Assembly: GCF_004664715.2 (NCBI RefSeq) | Contig: NC_051068.1 | Span: forward strand, 9,787,298-9,851,297 | Direction of reading: 5' to 3' | DNA: 64,000 nt | Source of the DNA: Peromyscus leucopus | Lineage: Eukaryota > Chordata > Mammalia > Rodentia > Cricetidae | Shown here: one piece after another, positions 33,800 to 47,463 of the stretch | Numbering within the stretch: the stretch's first letter is position 1 | Layout: each line of letters starts with the position of its first letter | Made by a program: the position numbers and the translations under genes | Notes under the pieces: model-generated | The model's database searches: none | What the model was told of the DNA's origin: nothing | What the model saw: the letters and a program-made list of their open reading frames with translations, nothing else

Positions 33800-36456
33800 T
33801 GTTACCGTGTCTTTTAAACAGACAGCTAAAACAGGTTTATTGTTGGTTGGTTAAATGCTACTAACAGAGGCTTGTAGAAGCCAAGCCCCATATTTCCCTT
33901 AGACATGGTGGTTCAGGATTTGCTAATCCTGTGTTCTAGACTTCAGAAAATGTAATCATAATGAAAAACTGTACATACTGTTTTTCAATTCTTAAAATTT
34001 TTAAAAAAGCAAACTTATAAATGACATGATTTTCTAGCCAGAAGCTAATTAATTGGTTCTCACAATAAAAAACCAGAAAGAGGGAGAAAACACCAAAATC
34101 CACCACTACTGCATATTTCAATGTAATATATTAAAATTTATTACTTTCTGAGTAGTATTCATTAAGATTATCAGTTAACATTCTCTAGAAGGCCTTATAA
34201 TTTAAAAATTAAAGAATTCAGTAGGAGGGAGAAGGAAAAGCACCCTATATAATAATAGGTTAATTTTGAGAACATTCACATATGCACTATTCTTCCATCT
34301 CCATGGACTCAGGCCCTCATTAGTTCAATCCTGCTTAGGCCAATATACACACACTCCACAATAAACCCCACATTACTCAAAAGCTTTGTGCTTCTACTTA
34401 ACAGCAGCATATGAAATCATTTTTTTAAGAATCCCCACTCCATTGGCTATTGTAAACAATTCTCCATGCTTGGACACAAGGATATTTAGTTAGCCAACAA
34501 AGACTTCTGAAGACTAGGACAGAGGAAGCATTTTGATTTTTGATTTGTTTAAAGTGTTCAACCTTGAAGCATACAATAGAAATTAAGCTGAAATTTCTAG
34601 TTCATATTTAACTACAGTAAGAATATTCCCCCCCAAAGGTCATCAAATATTTATGAAATGTTACTAGTAATCTGTAGAAATTCACACATATCAATGGGTG
34701 GACTTTATAGCTAGCATTCCTCACTTTTTAGACTAGACACAGGACATATAAAGAACTTGCACATAAATATTGAGTGCCTGGGTACCATAATAGTAAAGGT
34801 TAACAAAGCAGTTTTACTGTTATAAAACATTCTGGTTCCATTTTCACAGCCCCAGATAGGTATTAATGTACTGTAACTAGTAAGTTCATAAGCTGTAATT
34901 ATCCTTTTCCTTACTGTGTAAATGAAGTAGCAGGGCTCTGCAAACGTGGATGAAAACTTCCCAGGCACTACAATCAACGCACAGTGCTTTGAGAAAACCC
35001 TTAAAAGACAACAGCCCCAATTCCGTCCACACACAAGGAAGACTAAAGAAACAATCAAGCCATATTTCATAAGATTTCAATACACACAGAATGCACTTTC
35101 TCACAATTAAAAGTCATCTTTTAGTCAAACACTCATAGGGGCAACAGCCTAAAGATGAAGACCTTACATATTCCACCACTTACTAACTATAGCAAAACCA
35201 CTGTGACTGGAGGAAAGTCATTTACTGCTCACTATCAGTGTGTAAGACTGTAGCTCCAAGGAATGAATACTTGTAAGTAAACAAGATTTTTTTTAAAAAA
35301 AGGTTTGTAACTAAACTGTGTAAAAAAATAAAATGGCAGAACCAGTTTGAAGCAATTAGAGTCCAATGGTTTTCTATGTTTTCTTTTATATCCTTTATTT
35401 TTAATTGGTATTTGAGAACAGCAAATTGTCTCTCACAGCAGTGCCTCCTGGTCTGATAACATAGTCCCCATTTCTAGATGTAAAGATTGAAAATCAAAAT
35501 GAACATTAAGGCATACAACACAGCTACTTTAAATCTGTTCTTACTTAAAATAAGAATCATTTGTACTCACATTAAAATACATGGAATGTTGGCACACAAC
35601 TGAAGCTGCTGTAGAAAGATCAGATGTTCTGTGGTTACGGAAACTCTAAAAACATACCCTTACATGGTTTTCCTTTTACAAATTTAAGTGTTGAGAAATG
35701 TCTAAATGATAAGTAACAATTAAAATAAAATATTTTATTTGTAAATTATGTACAGAATACATTTTATGTTATGACAAGGAGATGGGAGGAAGGAAGAGCC
35801 CTCACCTTCCAATCACTGCTCTTCACTTTCTGTTGGAGATGACCACCTTTCTCTGGATTGAATGCACAATTCAGTTTGAACTTCCTAAGCTGGAAAAGGA
35901 GAATTTGTAGCTAAATTAAAAATGTTGCTGTACTGTTACTAGCTGGTTTGTTTCCACGAAATGCTCTTGATCCCTGCTAACTCAAAATCTTAAAAAGGAA
36001 TTTTCTGGTATAATTTCATGAAGAAAAACAAAAGCATAACTACCAAGAACAATGAGTTTAAGCATTTCATCATAAAGAAACTGCAAAATGGCTATATACT
36101 TATGCATAATTTGAAATGCTGCAGTTTCTTTAGTGATTTCCATTAGTCTAACAGTAAAAAGCCATACAACTATCAAAAATGCCCTTAATCTAAATGTCAC
36201 TGTAGACAATGTTTCTTTGATGACTATCAAAATGAGGCCTACTCACTGTAAAATAATCTGATGGATAAAGTTATTAATGGCTTCGACTGGGCCAATAGTA
36301 CCAATGTCCTACAAAACAAAAGGCTGACTGTAACTGAATGTCAAATACATCTCAGAAAATGGATTTAAAGAATGCTACAAATGTCATGTGTACATTATGA
36401 TGATCACCCAACACAGAAAACCCAACCTGCTTCACTTCAGTCCCCAATGAGTCGGA
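33800..36456 (-). other. Sec62: Probable Sec62 3' UTR (lower end uncertain)
   Basis: The sequence directly follows the Sec62 stop on the minus strand. It is AT-rich and holds no recognisable SINE or LTR, unlike the rest of the window. Minus-strand AATAAA signals occur at 35734-35739, 35394-35399, 34137-34142 and 33836-33841, so the transcript may end anywhere from about 35715 (about 740-nt UTR) to about 33815 (about 2.6 kb). Which signal is used cannot be read from sequence. Confidence 0.5.
35734..35739 (-). terminator. First candidate Sec62 poly(A) signal AATAAA
   Basis: TTTATT on the plus strand reads AATAAA on the minus strand, about 720 nt after the stop codon. It is the first canonical signal found downstream of Sec62. 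Later signals may be used instead or as well. Confidence 0.4.
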
Positions 36457-36920
36457 TTATGACTTTTCATGTGCAGATTTAGGCATTTCTCCATCCTTGT
36501 CATCCTCCTCATCACAATCTCCATCTGTCTGCTGTTCCAGTTCCTCTTTCGTGATCATTTCAAAATCATTCCCGTTCCCACTACTGTGTTGGGAGCGGTC
36601 ATCTTCCCTCCTGTCACTGTCTGTGTCTGAGTGGCGCTCTCCACCTGAGCCTTCTGTTCCATGATTTCCTGCTGCTACTTTCCCCTCGTCATCCTCCTTT
36701 TTCTCACTGTCTGACTTTTCCTCACTGTCGGACTTCTGTTGCCTTTTGGTTTCCGATCTCTCGTCTTTCTTTGAGTCTGCTTTTGGTCCTTTGTATTCGT
36801 GTGTGTATAGAGGCCTGAAGGAGTCAATGAAGCCCACATCAGCAGTCAGGTTTGGCAAGAACCAAAAGTGGTGTCTTCCTCCAGTTATCAGCCAAATGAT
36901 GAGGAACAGAATACAGCGAG
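36457..36920 (-). CDS. Sec62: Sec62 terminal coding exon 8 (residues 244-397 and stop)
   Basis: The exon starts after the acceptor CTCCCCACAG|CTCGC and encodes ARCILFLIIWLITGG, the conserved HHFWFLPNLTADVGF segment and the acidic, serine-rich tail, ending HEKS before TAA at 36457-36459. The tail carries NDFEMI (361-366), the known LC3/GABARAP-interacting motif of SEC62, which is fully preserved. The very C-terminal acidic run is slightly shorter than the human one as I recall it. Confidence 0.96.
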
Positions 36921-39900
36921 CTGTGGGGAGAAAAGTTTCTCCTGAATAAATTAAGCACTGAATCAACCACTGGGAGAGTTTTGTGAATAAGGAACTGACA
37001 TAATAGTTAGCTTTATTAGCACATTTACGCATCATAAAGATGAATATTTAAAATCAGACTAGCTTAGCAGATGACAATATTGCAAAGTATTCTGCATTCT
37101 GCTCTCAACTGAGGGCACAAATGTCATAATGACACTCTTAAAAAATTACTATTTTTTTTTCAAATCTGGGTGCTGTTTCATGGACATACACTTAGGATTT
37201 ATGCATTTTGTGATGTACTTCAGTAAACATAGTAGTCAGATGGAAACTGAAGCATCCATGGGATCATGGTGTAAAGAAAGAAGAACATGTAAGAGTTATG
37301 AATGATTAAGAAATCTACCAGTGAAAAAGGAAAATGCAATGTAGCCTTACTTCTTGGTCCTTATGTGCTTGTCTTGATTAAAAAAATACTAAAACTATAT
37401 CCAACATACAACATGTTATAAAAGCAAATATAATGCTGAATAAGTGTATATATAGAAATACATATTATTTCTGATTTTAAAATAAATGTAAACAATTCAG
37501 TGGACCCTTACATATGCTATGGAGCTAAAGCATGTGCTAACTTGTCTAAAAGTTAGCTCAGCTTTGGAAAAAGAATTCGGGCATTAGAAAATTTCTATTG
37601 TCGAATTCTTGTTTTATTAATTAGGTAAATTTTGTTTAAGTACCAACTGCCTCAATATTAAGAAAAATTTTATGTATCTAAAAATGTAAACTAGGTATAG
37701 CGGTGCATGCCTGCAATCTCAGCATTTGGAGGAAAGGTTTGGGCTTATACATCAGGATTTTATCTAAAAACTACAAGAAATAACCAAAGAAACTCCAGGA
37801 AAATGCAATGCTCACACAGCAAGACTACTCAAACAGTCAGTCTATGAGTAACTCTTTTCTTGGTGTTTTCGTTGGGACTTGGGCTTGAATCCAGGGCGGC
37901 CTGTCAGGTAGGCAACACAAAACTATCCTCAACCCCTATCCTCAAATTCTGAGACAGGCTACACTGTCCAGAGCCTGTGACTGTCCTGCCTCAGCCTTCC
38001 AAGTAGCTGGGGTAACAGGGTTTTGTAACCACACTTGGCTTAGTATATTATCAGAAACCTCAGTATTTCAGATGGTTTTCTATTATTTACCAATTATGTA
38101 CAGATTTGTGATTTTTCTTTTCATAGATCAAAACTACTTCAAAGAAAAATTTGTAGGGTGGAATTAGCTCAGTCGGTTGGAGTGCCTGCCTAGCAAGCAG
38201 GAAGCGGCCCTGGATTTCATTTCCAGCACCACACAAAACCAGGCATGGTGATGTATGCCTGTAATGCCAGCACTTGGGACACAGAAACAGGGAGTCATAA
38301 ATTCAAGGTCATCCTCTGCTACACAGCAATTTTGATGCTAGCTTGGTCTCAAGACACGAGACCTTGCTTAATATATATTTGTAATTACATGTTGGGTTTG
38401 CTTCTGATCCATACTACATATTTATATACATAGGAACCTGGAAAAATATTTTCAAAATTCAAGAAACAACTTTCAAAGGTCAAAACAATCTAACATAAAT
38501 TATAGTGACTATGAGTGAATTAAAATATAGCAACTAGACTAATTCACTGTGTAGAGCTAACCCTTTCCTGAAAAACTTCAATGCTGTTTTGTAAATGTCA
38601 CTGGTTTGACAGCCAGGTGACATCAATTTTACCGAGTCTAAATGTAGTTCGATGTTTACGGCTTTTCTCCTTGACACAGGCACCACACTGACACGAGCTA
38701 CCTGTTTAACAGGACTGGTTATTATTTCTTGGCCTACAATTGTGTTGTGCTGTCTGCAGAAGCAGCAAAGGATTTTTCTCAAGGTGACTAAGCTAGAGGA
38801 ATGAAAAAAGTGAAAGTTAGGTAGAAAAGGGCTCATTTAGTCAGGGATCACAGAAAAATGTGGGGGGCGGAGTCCTGTCACTATGGTAGACTGAAAATTA
38901 GCAGATGAACTCCTGGGTTCATGTGGGGGGTGGCCTCAACTCAGGATACCCTGGCGACCAGGGGAAAAGTGTGAATAGAGTAACTGTTTAGCACTATAGT
39001 AATGATGCTTTACAAAAACAAAAATTATCTATCAGAGAGTATGCATCTAGTTTAGTCAATGTTGACCAAGGTGTGTCTTTCAACAATAGAAACTGGATCA
39101 ACACTGTGGGTGATTTATTTTTCTATAAAGCAGTTCTATTCTTGGCTGGGAGTGGTGGCACATGCTTTTAATTCTAGCACTTGGAAAGGCAGAGGCAGGT
39201 GGATCTCTGTGAGTTAGAGGCCAACCTGGTCTCACATAGTGAGATCCTGTCTTTAAAAAAAGGCATGAAAGATCTCAATAATTCTGAATGCTAAAAACCA
39301 TTTACTTTGTTTTCCTACTTGGTTTTTAGTTATTTAGTTTCTTAATTTCTAGAATTAATTTTGGTACCCAAGTGAAAAGTTGTAATTGTCCCTAAAGTGG
39401 CAAACAGATTGTTTAGAACCACTTAACTGAATACATGAATTGAACTTAAATATTTAATACAAGTTACATTTACCTTTCCTCAAATATCTAATAATGATTC
39501 ACCACTGCAAAAACAAACCTTCATTATAGCTAATTTTAAAACATAAACTAAATGCAGATTAAAATACAGTAATATATTATATATTTCAAAATTACTAAGA
39601 GTAAATTTCAAATGTCTCACCATAAAAAATGATAACTAAACAAGGCAATGGGTATTTTAACTTGATTTAATCATTCGTCAATGCACGCGCACGTGTGCAC
39701 ACACACACACAAATTGTCTTTTATACTGTACAGAATTATGTTCATTAATCAAATGCAGTATTAATACAAGATTAAGTTTTGAAAAGATATAGGCAAATCT
39801 CAGATCAGAGCCAATGCAATCAGGTTTGAGCTGAGATTTGACCTAGAAAGGAGGGTCCCACACTTCTTGACTTCTCTGTATTAATTTTGCTTTTCAGCTT

Positions 39901-42900
39901 CACTGGAGCTCTGGGTTAAGGTCTAAGTGCTTAATACCTACCTTATATATACCAAGATCGGTGTTATTAACCACTTACCAATAGCAAGGAGAAGAATGCT
40001 GGCTACAAAGCAGCCTGCGCCCACACTGAGGTAATAAACACCTACTCTCATCTCTGCTGGCCAGAGAGGGAAGAGGGTGGCTGCTATCACCGCAATAACT
40101 GGAGTAAGAAAGGAAGTGACAAGAAAGTTCCAACTTTTACAACCAATACTTGAATGGCTTGACTACAATTAACAGTGAATACATTCTTTTCTTAGAGGGA
40201 AACTGTTAAATCCCTGAAGCAAAAACGTACCATTTGCATAAAAATGATGAATTATCAGCAATTTCACTTTATATAGTTCTTAAAATAGGTTAGTATGTTT
40301 TAAAAGTCCAGATCACATTAATTATAAAAATTACTGTATAAATTAAAACTATTCATTAAATCACCAACTACTGTCATTTTGAAGCTTTTTTTTTTAAATA
40401 TTAGGAGTAAGGAATCTTAAAAAAAAAAACAAAAACAAAAAAACAAACCAGCTGGATGGTGGAGGTGCAAACCTTTAATCCTAGCACTCGGGAGGCAGAG
40501 GCAGGGGGAATTCTGTGAGTTCGAGGCCAGCCTGGTCTACAAAACAAGTTCCAGGACAGCCAGGGCTGTTACACAGAGAAATCCTGTCTAGAAAAACCAA
40601 AATCAACAACAACAACAAAATCAATAAAATAATACCCCACTCTCAAAATTCTGAAGACTCCTTCTCAGCCCTCTCCAGGAGAATCAGATTCACAGACTCT
40701 TAAGAAAAAATGGGCAGTGTGGTTAGGGAAACTATACATAAGCACCTCTAGTTTTTTTTCAATTATAGTAGGGCCTCAGGGAAAACTGTTAAGAAATAAC
40801 CAGCCTCGTTATTAGGTCTTTCCCATTAAGAACAGGATTCAATTCCTGCTCTATCATGTGTAAACCAGGTACACTTTCCAAAGCTAATTTACCTTGTGTT
40901 TGATAACTACCTGTTCTTATTGGAATGAGATATTAGAAGGAGTTAACGACAGAGTGACTACCACATTGTAAGCAACCTACAGCACTACCCTTTTGGTGTT
41001 AATTCAGTTTCAATTCTTACTTAAGTTCCTCTAAATGGGATCCTATAACATCCTACTGACCAATCATATTTTAATTAGTATCTGTTTTTGCTAAGTTGTT
41101 TAATTATTCTTTCCCACCCAATCTTGCTCCAAACTTTAAAAAAATACATGCACAAGTTTAATACCCATATGAAAAATGAGTGAAAGGCTATAGTGAAGAT
41201 GAAATCATTTAGTTTTTGTCCCACTGTTCATCAGTAAACACTACTAAGCTTATTCTACCCCCAGAGACTGCTTAAGGGCAATACAACAGTTACAAATAAT
41301 CTTTTCTAAATAAGTGAACTTATGTAATTCCCACTCTGGCAGTTTTCTCTTCCATTCTTTAAAGGAGTCTATTACACTGCCATTATCTCATTCTTCCTCT
41401 GAGGAACCTGAACTGCTTTCATTTTACATGAAAAGAGACAAATCCCGCGAATATACCTGTACATGCATACTGCAGGGGACTGGACTACATAACAGGAGTT
41501 ATCTAGGCTGGGATGTAGCTCAGTGGTGAAGTGCTTGCCTAGCATGTGTAAGACCCTGGGTTTGATCCCAGGCACTGCAACCACAAACAAAACCCAATCA
41601 CACTGAACAAGCTAACAGTGGCTTCTTTTTATGCCATTGGTAGTCAGAAGACACAGGCATTTAAAACTTGAACGACATGTGCTGGACTGTTTACTTTAAA
41701 TGTAGTATGAAGTATGTGGATTAAAATAGTAAACAAGGACGTGCACACACTGTGCTCAACTGTGTGCACAACATGGGTGAATATAGGATAAGTTCCTGCA
41801 AGACTTACAGGGTCAATGTATTGACATCTACAATTGGAAAGGGACTGCAAACTGCCTGTGTGCAGGTAAAGAAGAGAAGACATCAGTTGTTGGAGTGTGT
41901 GTCTCCTCGCCCAGGACTTTCACTGTTCACTTCTGTAACCTTAATCTGTGCTACTTCGCTCTGTTATGATTAAGTCTTATTCACAATGACTGGTCAGTGT
42001 GTTTCTTCCTCTGTGAGCTACATTTATCTTTTTTTTTTTTAAAAAAACCAGGTTGATTACCATGTTAATCTCTTAAAAGTCTTTTAGTTGTTACAAACAC
42101 TTTTAGTTCATTATTTATATTCTAATTTTATGCAAAGTATCCTTTTAGACAGTTCCCTCTTAAACATTTTTTACTTTGTATTAAATTTAGAAATATTTTT
42201 CTTTGGGGTGCTACATTTTGCCCTCTAAACGTTAGCTTATACTGAAAAGCTACTTATATCCTCCTACTTACCAAGAATTAATCCCATGACAAATGTTTTA
42301 ATGTGAACTGGGTCATAGATCCACACATAAACCTAGAAGAATCAAGAAACCTGGGTGCTTAAAAGTTCTAGTCACATTAGTAATGTTTACTCTACACTGC
42401 AGTTCCATTAGTAAGTCATGTTTACACTGCAGCTCCTCAAAGGCACCCCGACTTCCTAACACACTAAGAGCTTTTCCTTTCAGATCACAACCATACTCAT
42501 CATTAAAAGACTCTTAGTTTTCGCTCAGTTTCTGTAAATTACAGTGTTCTTCCATTTCCTAGTTCAATTTTGAACAAGATCTTTTATTGTTTTTTCTGAT
42601 TTATTTGTAATTCTAACACTTGGGATTTCAATTCAACCTCTATTTTACTTTTACATTTTCCCCAGAGAATTAGTCACAAACATTAATTTTGCTAGTCATC
42701 ACTAAATAAAACCTGAAAACCCCATATTTTAAAGAGACATTTTCCAATTTGAAGTCCAGTTCCTTGAGTGTGGGAGTGTGTGTACACAACCTAACCTTTA
42801 CAAGATGACAAGCATCCAGCTTTTGTTCACCCTGCTTCCTCCCTAACAGACCTATAATTCTTTCCTGGTACAATGGGCAACCTGCCAGTCAGTTCTGAAG

Positions 42901-45900
42901 GCTTAAGTCAGGTGTCCATTATCTCCAGACTCTCCTTATCCCTCTTAATTAAGTGTACCTAATTGATGTTCTCACACCAGTAATGCTTACTACAACGTAA
43001 TACAGAAAGATGTTTAGGTGCCTATATCTTTAGTGGACTATAAAAGCTTTCCTGCAGAGGCTTTCATTGTATTTTACTATATCATTTCCAGCACCTGTGA
43101 AATATCTGGCACATACTGATAAGCTCAACACTTAACTCAATATATCTGAGCTCTTCCCACTGTAGAATTTCAAACAGAGAGCCCCAGGAACCACCGCTTT
43201 TTGCATATCTGATAATTGGTTTAAGTGTATCAAAAAAGAATATGTCTTGAAATTTACAACAGTTCAGCAGCTAGGACATAGTCACTATTTTTGCAGTAGT
43301 TAAGTGACTACCGTAACAGTCTTCATGCACGGCCATCACCACACAAATCTCGCTACAAAAGGTATAATGGAACTATCTCCTTGAACAAAGCATTAGCAAT
43401 GTTGAAAATTTCAGTCTTCTCAATAGCTGTTTCTGATGAGACATTGTTGAAGAGCCAGAGATCAGTAGGTGATCCCTATGAGCCATTCTGCTTCTTCTCT
43501 TTGATAATAATAGAAATTCTGCATTTTAACTGGACAAATTAAGCTCCTAATGTAAAAAGTTCATCCAAGTATGTGTCCATAAGATAGTCTGCTAAAAAGG
43601 AAGGCATATGCCTCTCATTCCTTTTTCTCTGTGAATGTAGTTTAAAGGTTAACAATCATCATGGACCATGAGGCACCTTGGCAAGAAGATTCCAACACAG
43701 GAAAAAAGGAAGGAGCTTGGGCCTGCCATGGAGCTTCCTGACTGTACTGCTCACCCCTAGAGAATATTAATGAGGAAGAAATCGGCATCTATCTTGTACT
43801 AAAGCTACTGTAATTTCAGGGTTCATATCACTCATACCCAGTCAAATCTGATTCTATATAAAACTACATTAGAAAAGTATAGATTTTTTGAAAGTTATTT
43901 TCATTTACTTAAATGTACCATTAGATTTTTCTACATTATTTCTTTTCATAGTGATGGTATCAAATATATTTCTAAGATTTTCTATGAAAAACTAGAATTC
44001 TATCATACTCAAATCCAATATTCTAATCTCACCTCATTTCCATCCAGAAAAACTTGGTCATCATGTGGCTCAAGCTTAAATTTTTTCTTAGTTTCCTTCT
44101 TTTTTGGAGTTCCTGGAGTTTCTTCCTATGAATAGACAAATGAGTAGAATAAAACACTTCAGGAACAAAAGCTGTGACATTCATGAGGTGAAAAATCCTG
44201 ACTTTCAACACTAATAAAAATCCTTAAGCTCAGTGTTTACAAATAGTCCTGACAGTTATCTCCCATAGCTGTAAAGGCTTTATGATCACAGGCCAGTTAA
44301 AGATCACATGTACAGATGATCTTTACTTTTTTCACTTATGTGTTTGGGTGTTTTTCCTGCATGTGTCTGCATCATGTGCATGCAGAGTTCTCAAGAAGGC
44401 CAGAAGACATCCCTGGACCTGGAGTTGCCAGAGGTGAGGAGCCTCCATGTGGGTGCTGGAAATGGACCCTGGGTCCCCCGAAGAAGGGCCTCTGCACCAT
44501 CTCTCCAGTCCTCACAATGATTTTAAATGTTTTAGTTTAACTTCAGGGAAACTTACCTTTTTGGGCTCTTCCTTTTCACCATCTTTTTTTTTCTCTTTTT
44601 CCTTTTTTGTCTTTTCTTCTTTTATATTTTCTTTCTTGCTCTTTTTATCTTCTTCTTTCCCACTTTCAGATTTTCCTTTATCTTTTTCTTTTTTTATGTC
44701 TTTATCATACTTCATTTTCATTACTTTTAGAGCCCGATGAAAAAACTGTTTCTTTAAAAGCCTTGGGGAAAAGTGACAGTTCTAGTGTTACAATTCCCAT
44801 CAATTACAAAGACAACAAACCTTTTAAAAAAGCGAAAATATCAAGACCCCAAAAAAATTAGCAAAGGAAGATATGAACTGGCAATTCATAAAAGAAATTA
44901 CAATTAGTAAGCCTATGGCAAAATATAGTGAAATACAGTAAGCATACAAAAAGTATAAGGAATTCCACAAAGGTAAAAGGCCTAATAGCCAATTAGACTA
45001 TGAAAAGCTGTCAAAACTCTTGTCACTTGAACTAACATAAAGGACATTACTGATTTGAGACTTACCCACATGGTCTCTAGACATAATGACCGTAATTAAG
45101 ACTCATTCCCATTGAATTTTATGTCTTTATTGGAAGAATAAAAATAATACAGAGGAAAACAGTTTATTTACGACATGTCAGCAGAAAAAAGTGTGCTCAC
45201 TACTGCTTGGTACCATTCAGTTCTTCTATGGAGGGATATTTCTCAACACGTACTTCTTCAGTCTACTGCTGTGGTAAGTACCTTCAACTAAGTGATGATG
45301 ATTAATACATATTAAGATGACATTTCTGCACTCTGATAAGGATTCTCACAAGAACCATCTAAAAAATGTGCCATGTATGAGGCAATACAGTGTATTCCTA
45401 GGTCAGTAATTTCAAAGGCTGCTCCCATCATGTGGAATATTCTTCCTCCAAAAAGTATGAGTTTTTGTTTCACTCTTACTCCTTTCAAGTTTTCTCGGAA
45501 TTACAACTTAACTTGTTTAAAATACATAAGCCTACATCATCCTTTCTACTTCCTGCTTTCTTGTCCACAGCACTTATCTACTAACTTACTGGATTATTTA
45601 TGTTTGCTCCTTCCCTAGACTTAAACCACTAAAAAATGGATGTCATTCAATTATCTAATGAGTTCAGAAGTTTAGCTGATCCCATAGTAAGTCAATCTCA
45701 TTGTTTTTTATTAATTTATTTTTCTTTCTAACATTATGATCCTCCGTTGCTGGTAGGAGTGCAAACCTGCACAGGCACTATGGAAATAAATCAGCGTGGC
45801 AGTGCTTCAGGAAGATGGGAATCAATCTACCTCCAGATCCATCCTGCTATACCACTCTTGGACACAGACCTAAACGAGGCTTCATCCTACTACAGAGACA

Positions 45901-47406
45901 CTTGCTCAATCATGTTGATTGTTGCTCTACAGCCAGAAATTGTAAACCCAGATGTTAAGTAACAAATGCATGGATAAAGAAAATGTGGTACATTTACACA
46001 ATGGAATATTACCCAGCCATTAAAAAAAAACTGAAATCACTGGGGGATGGTGGGTAGCTCATGCCTTTAATCCCAGCCCTTCGAAGAGGCAGGCAGATCT
46101 CTGTGAGTTCGACATGAGAATACAAAGGTTAATTTGGGCTGGGGGACCTGAGAAAAAAGAGAATCATGCAGGGAAAGTGGCCAACTAGCACCCCAGAAAA
46201 GGCAGATTAGAGAAGGACTATGGCAAACACACAAGAGTAAAGAGAACTCTGAGATGCTAGATTGTGGGCTGGTGATACCACGTCTCACTGAAATTAGGGT
46301 AAAGAAAACTCTGTACTCTGGGTACAAAGTATAGACTAAAAGACACCATAAGGACTGGAGAGAGGACTCAGCAGTTAAGAGTACTTGTTACTCTTGCAGA
46401 GGACTGGGGTTTGGTTGCCAGCATTCACATGGCAGCTCACAACCATCTCTTCATTCTAGTTCCAGGGAAATCTGATATCCTTTTCTACCCTCCACAGGTA
46501 CCAGGTACACAGTACACAAACATATGCAGGCAAATACTTACACACATTAAACAAAAAGAACTAAATCTTAAGAAAAAGATAATATGCCTAAAATACTAGC
46601 ACAAACTTTTCCACTCCGGCATTTCCCCTCAGATTCCACTTAGTTGCTTTACAAATGAAACTGGACAAGTCTTACTGTGGTTATCTCTACAGTTGGGCAG
46701 GAACCACGAGAACAGTCCTGATGAGGACTTTATGGTTATATCAGAAGTGGCTGATATCATCTTAGGTCCAGTCCTTTATTTTAGTGCAGAAAGAACACAA
46801 ACAGGACATGAGTAGGAATAACTTACAATCCAAAGTGAGTTTGTCTCTGGGACATTCTCCAAGTTCCAGCTATCCCTCTCTCTCTCTAAAGATATATATT
46901 TTTATGGTGTATTGAGTATCTTGCACTATGTAAGTGCACTGTATGTGTGCATTTGGTGTCTTCACAGGTCAGAAAAGGGTTCCAGATCCTCTGGAACTGG
47001 ATTAACAGAGGGTTATAATCTGCCACATGGGTGCTGAGAAATAAACTGCATTCCTGTGTAAGGGCCCTTAACCCCTAAGCCATCTCTTCAGCCTCAGTAT
47101 CTTTTAAAACTTGTCATATAACAAAGTATTAAAGTTCCTAAAAGGCCACAATAAGTTAACTAATACTGGCTGCTCTCCTGAGAGATTTAGGCTCACAGAT
47201 TTAATATCCTTAACAGTATATTGGCAAGTGATTAACTTTTGCTCCAATAAATTCATTAACTTTTTGGAGGAGATATGGTGAAAGGATGGAGAGGAAGGGA
47301 CCTGACCTCCATTTAGAGCTTCAACCCAAACTGCTGTATGACCTTGGACAGACTTTTAACTTGGCCGTGTCCCAATTCCTACAGCTGTAGTATCTCTCAA
47401 CTTTTT

Positions 47407-47463
<57 letters not shown>

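Noticed and set aside
36746..36949. Plus-strand 67-codon frame
   Set aside because: Antisense shadow of Sec62 exon 8.
41504..41590. tRNA-like sequence with box A and box B
   Set aside because: ID SINE; the 3' half does not fold as a tRNA and the element has an A-rich tail.
44512..44740. Plus-strand Ser/Phe/Leu-rich frames opposite Sec62 exon 4
   Set aside because: Antisense shadow of the lysine-rich linker codons.
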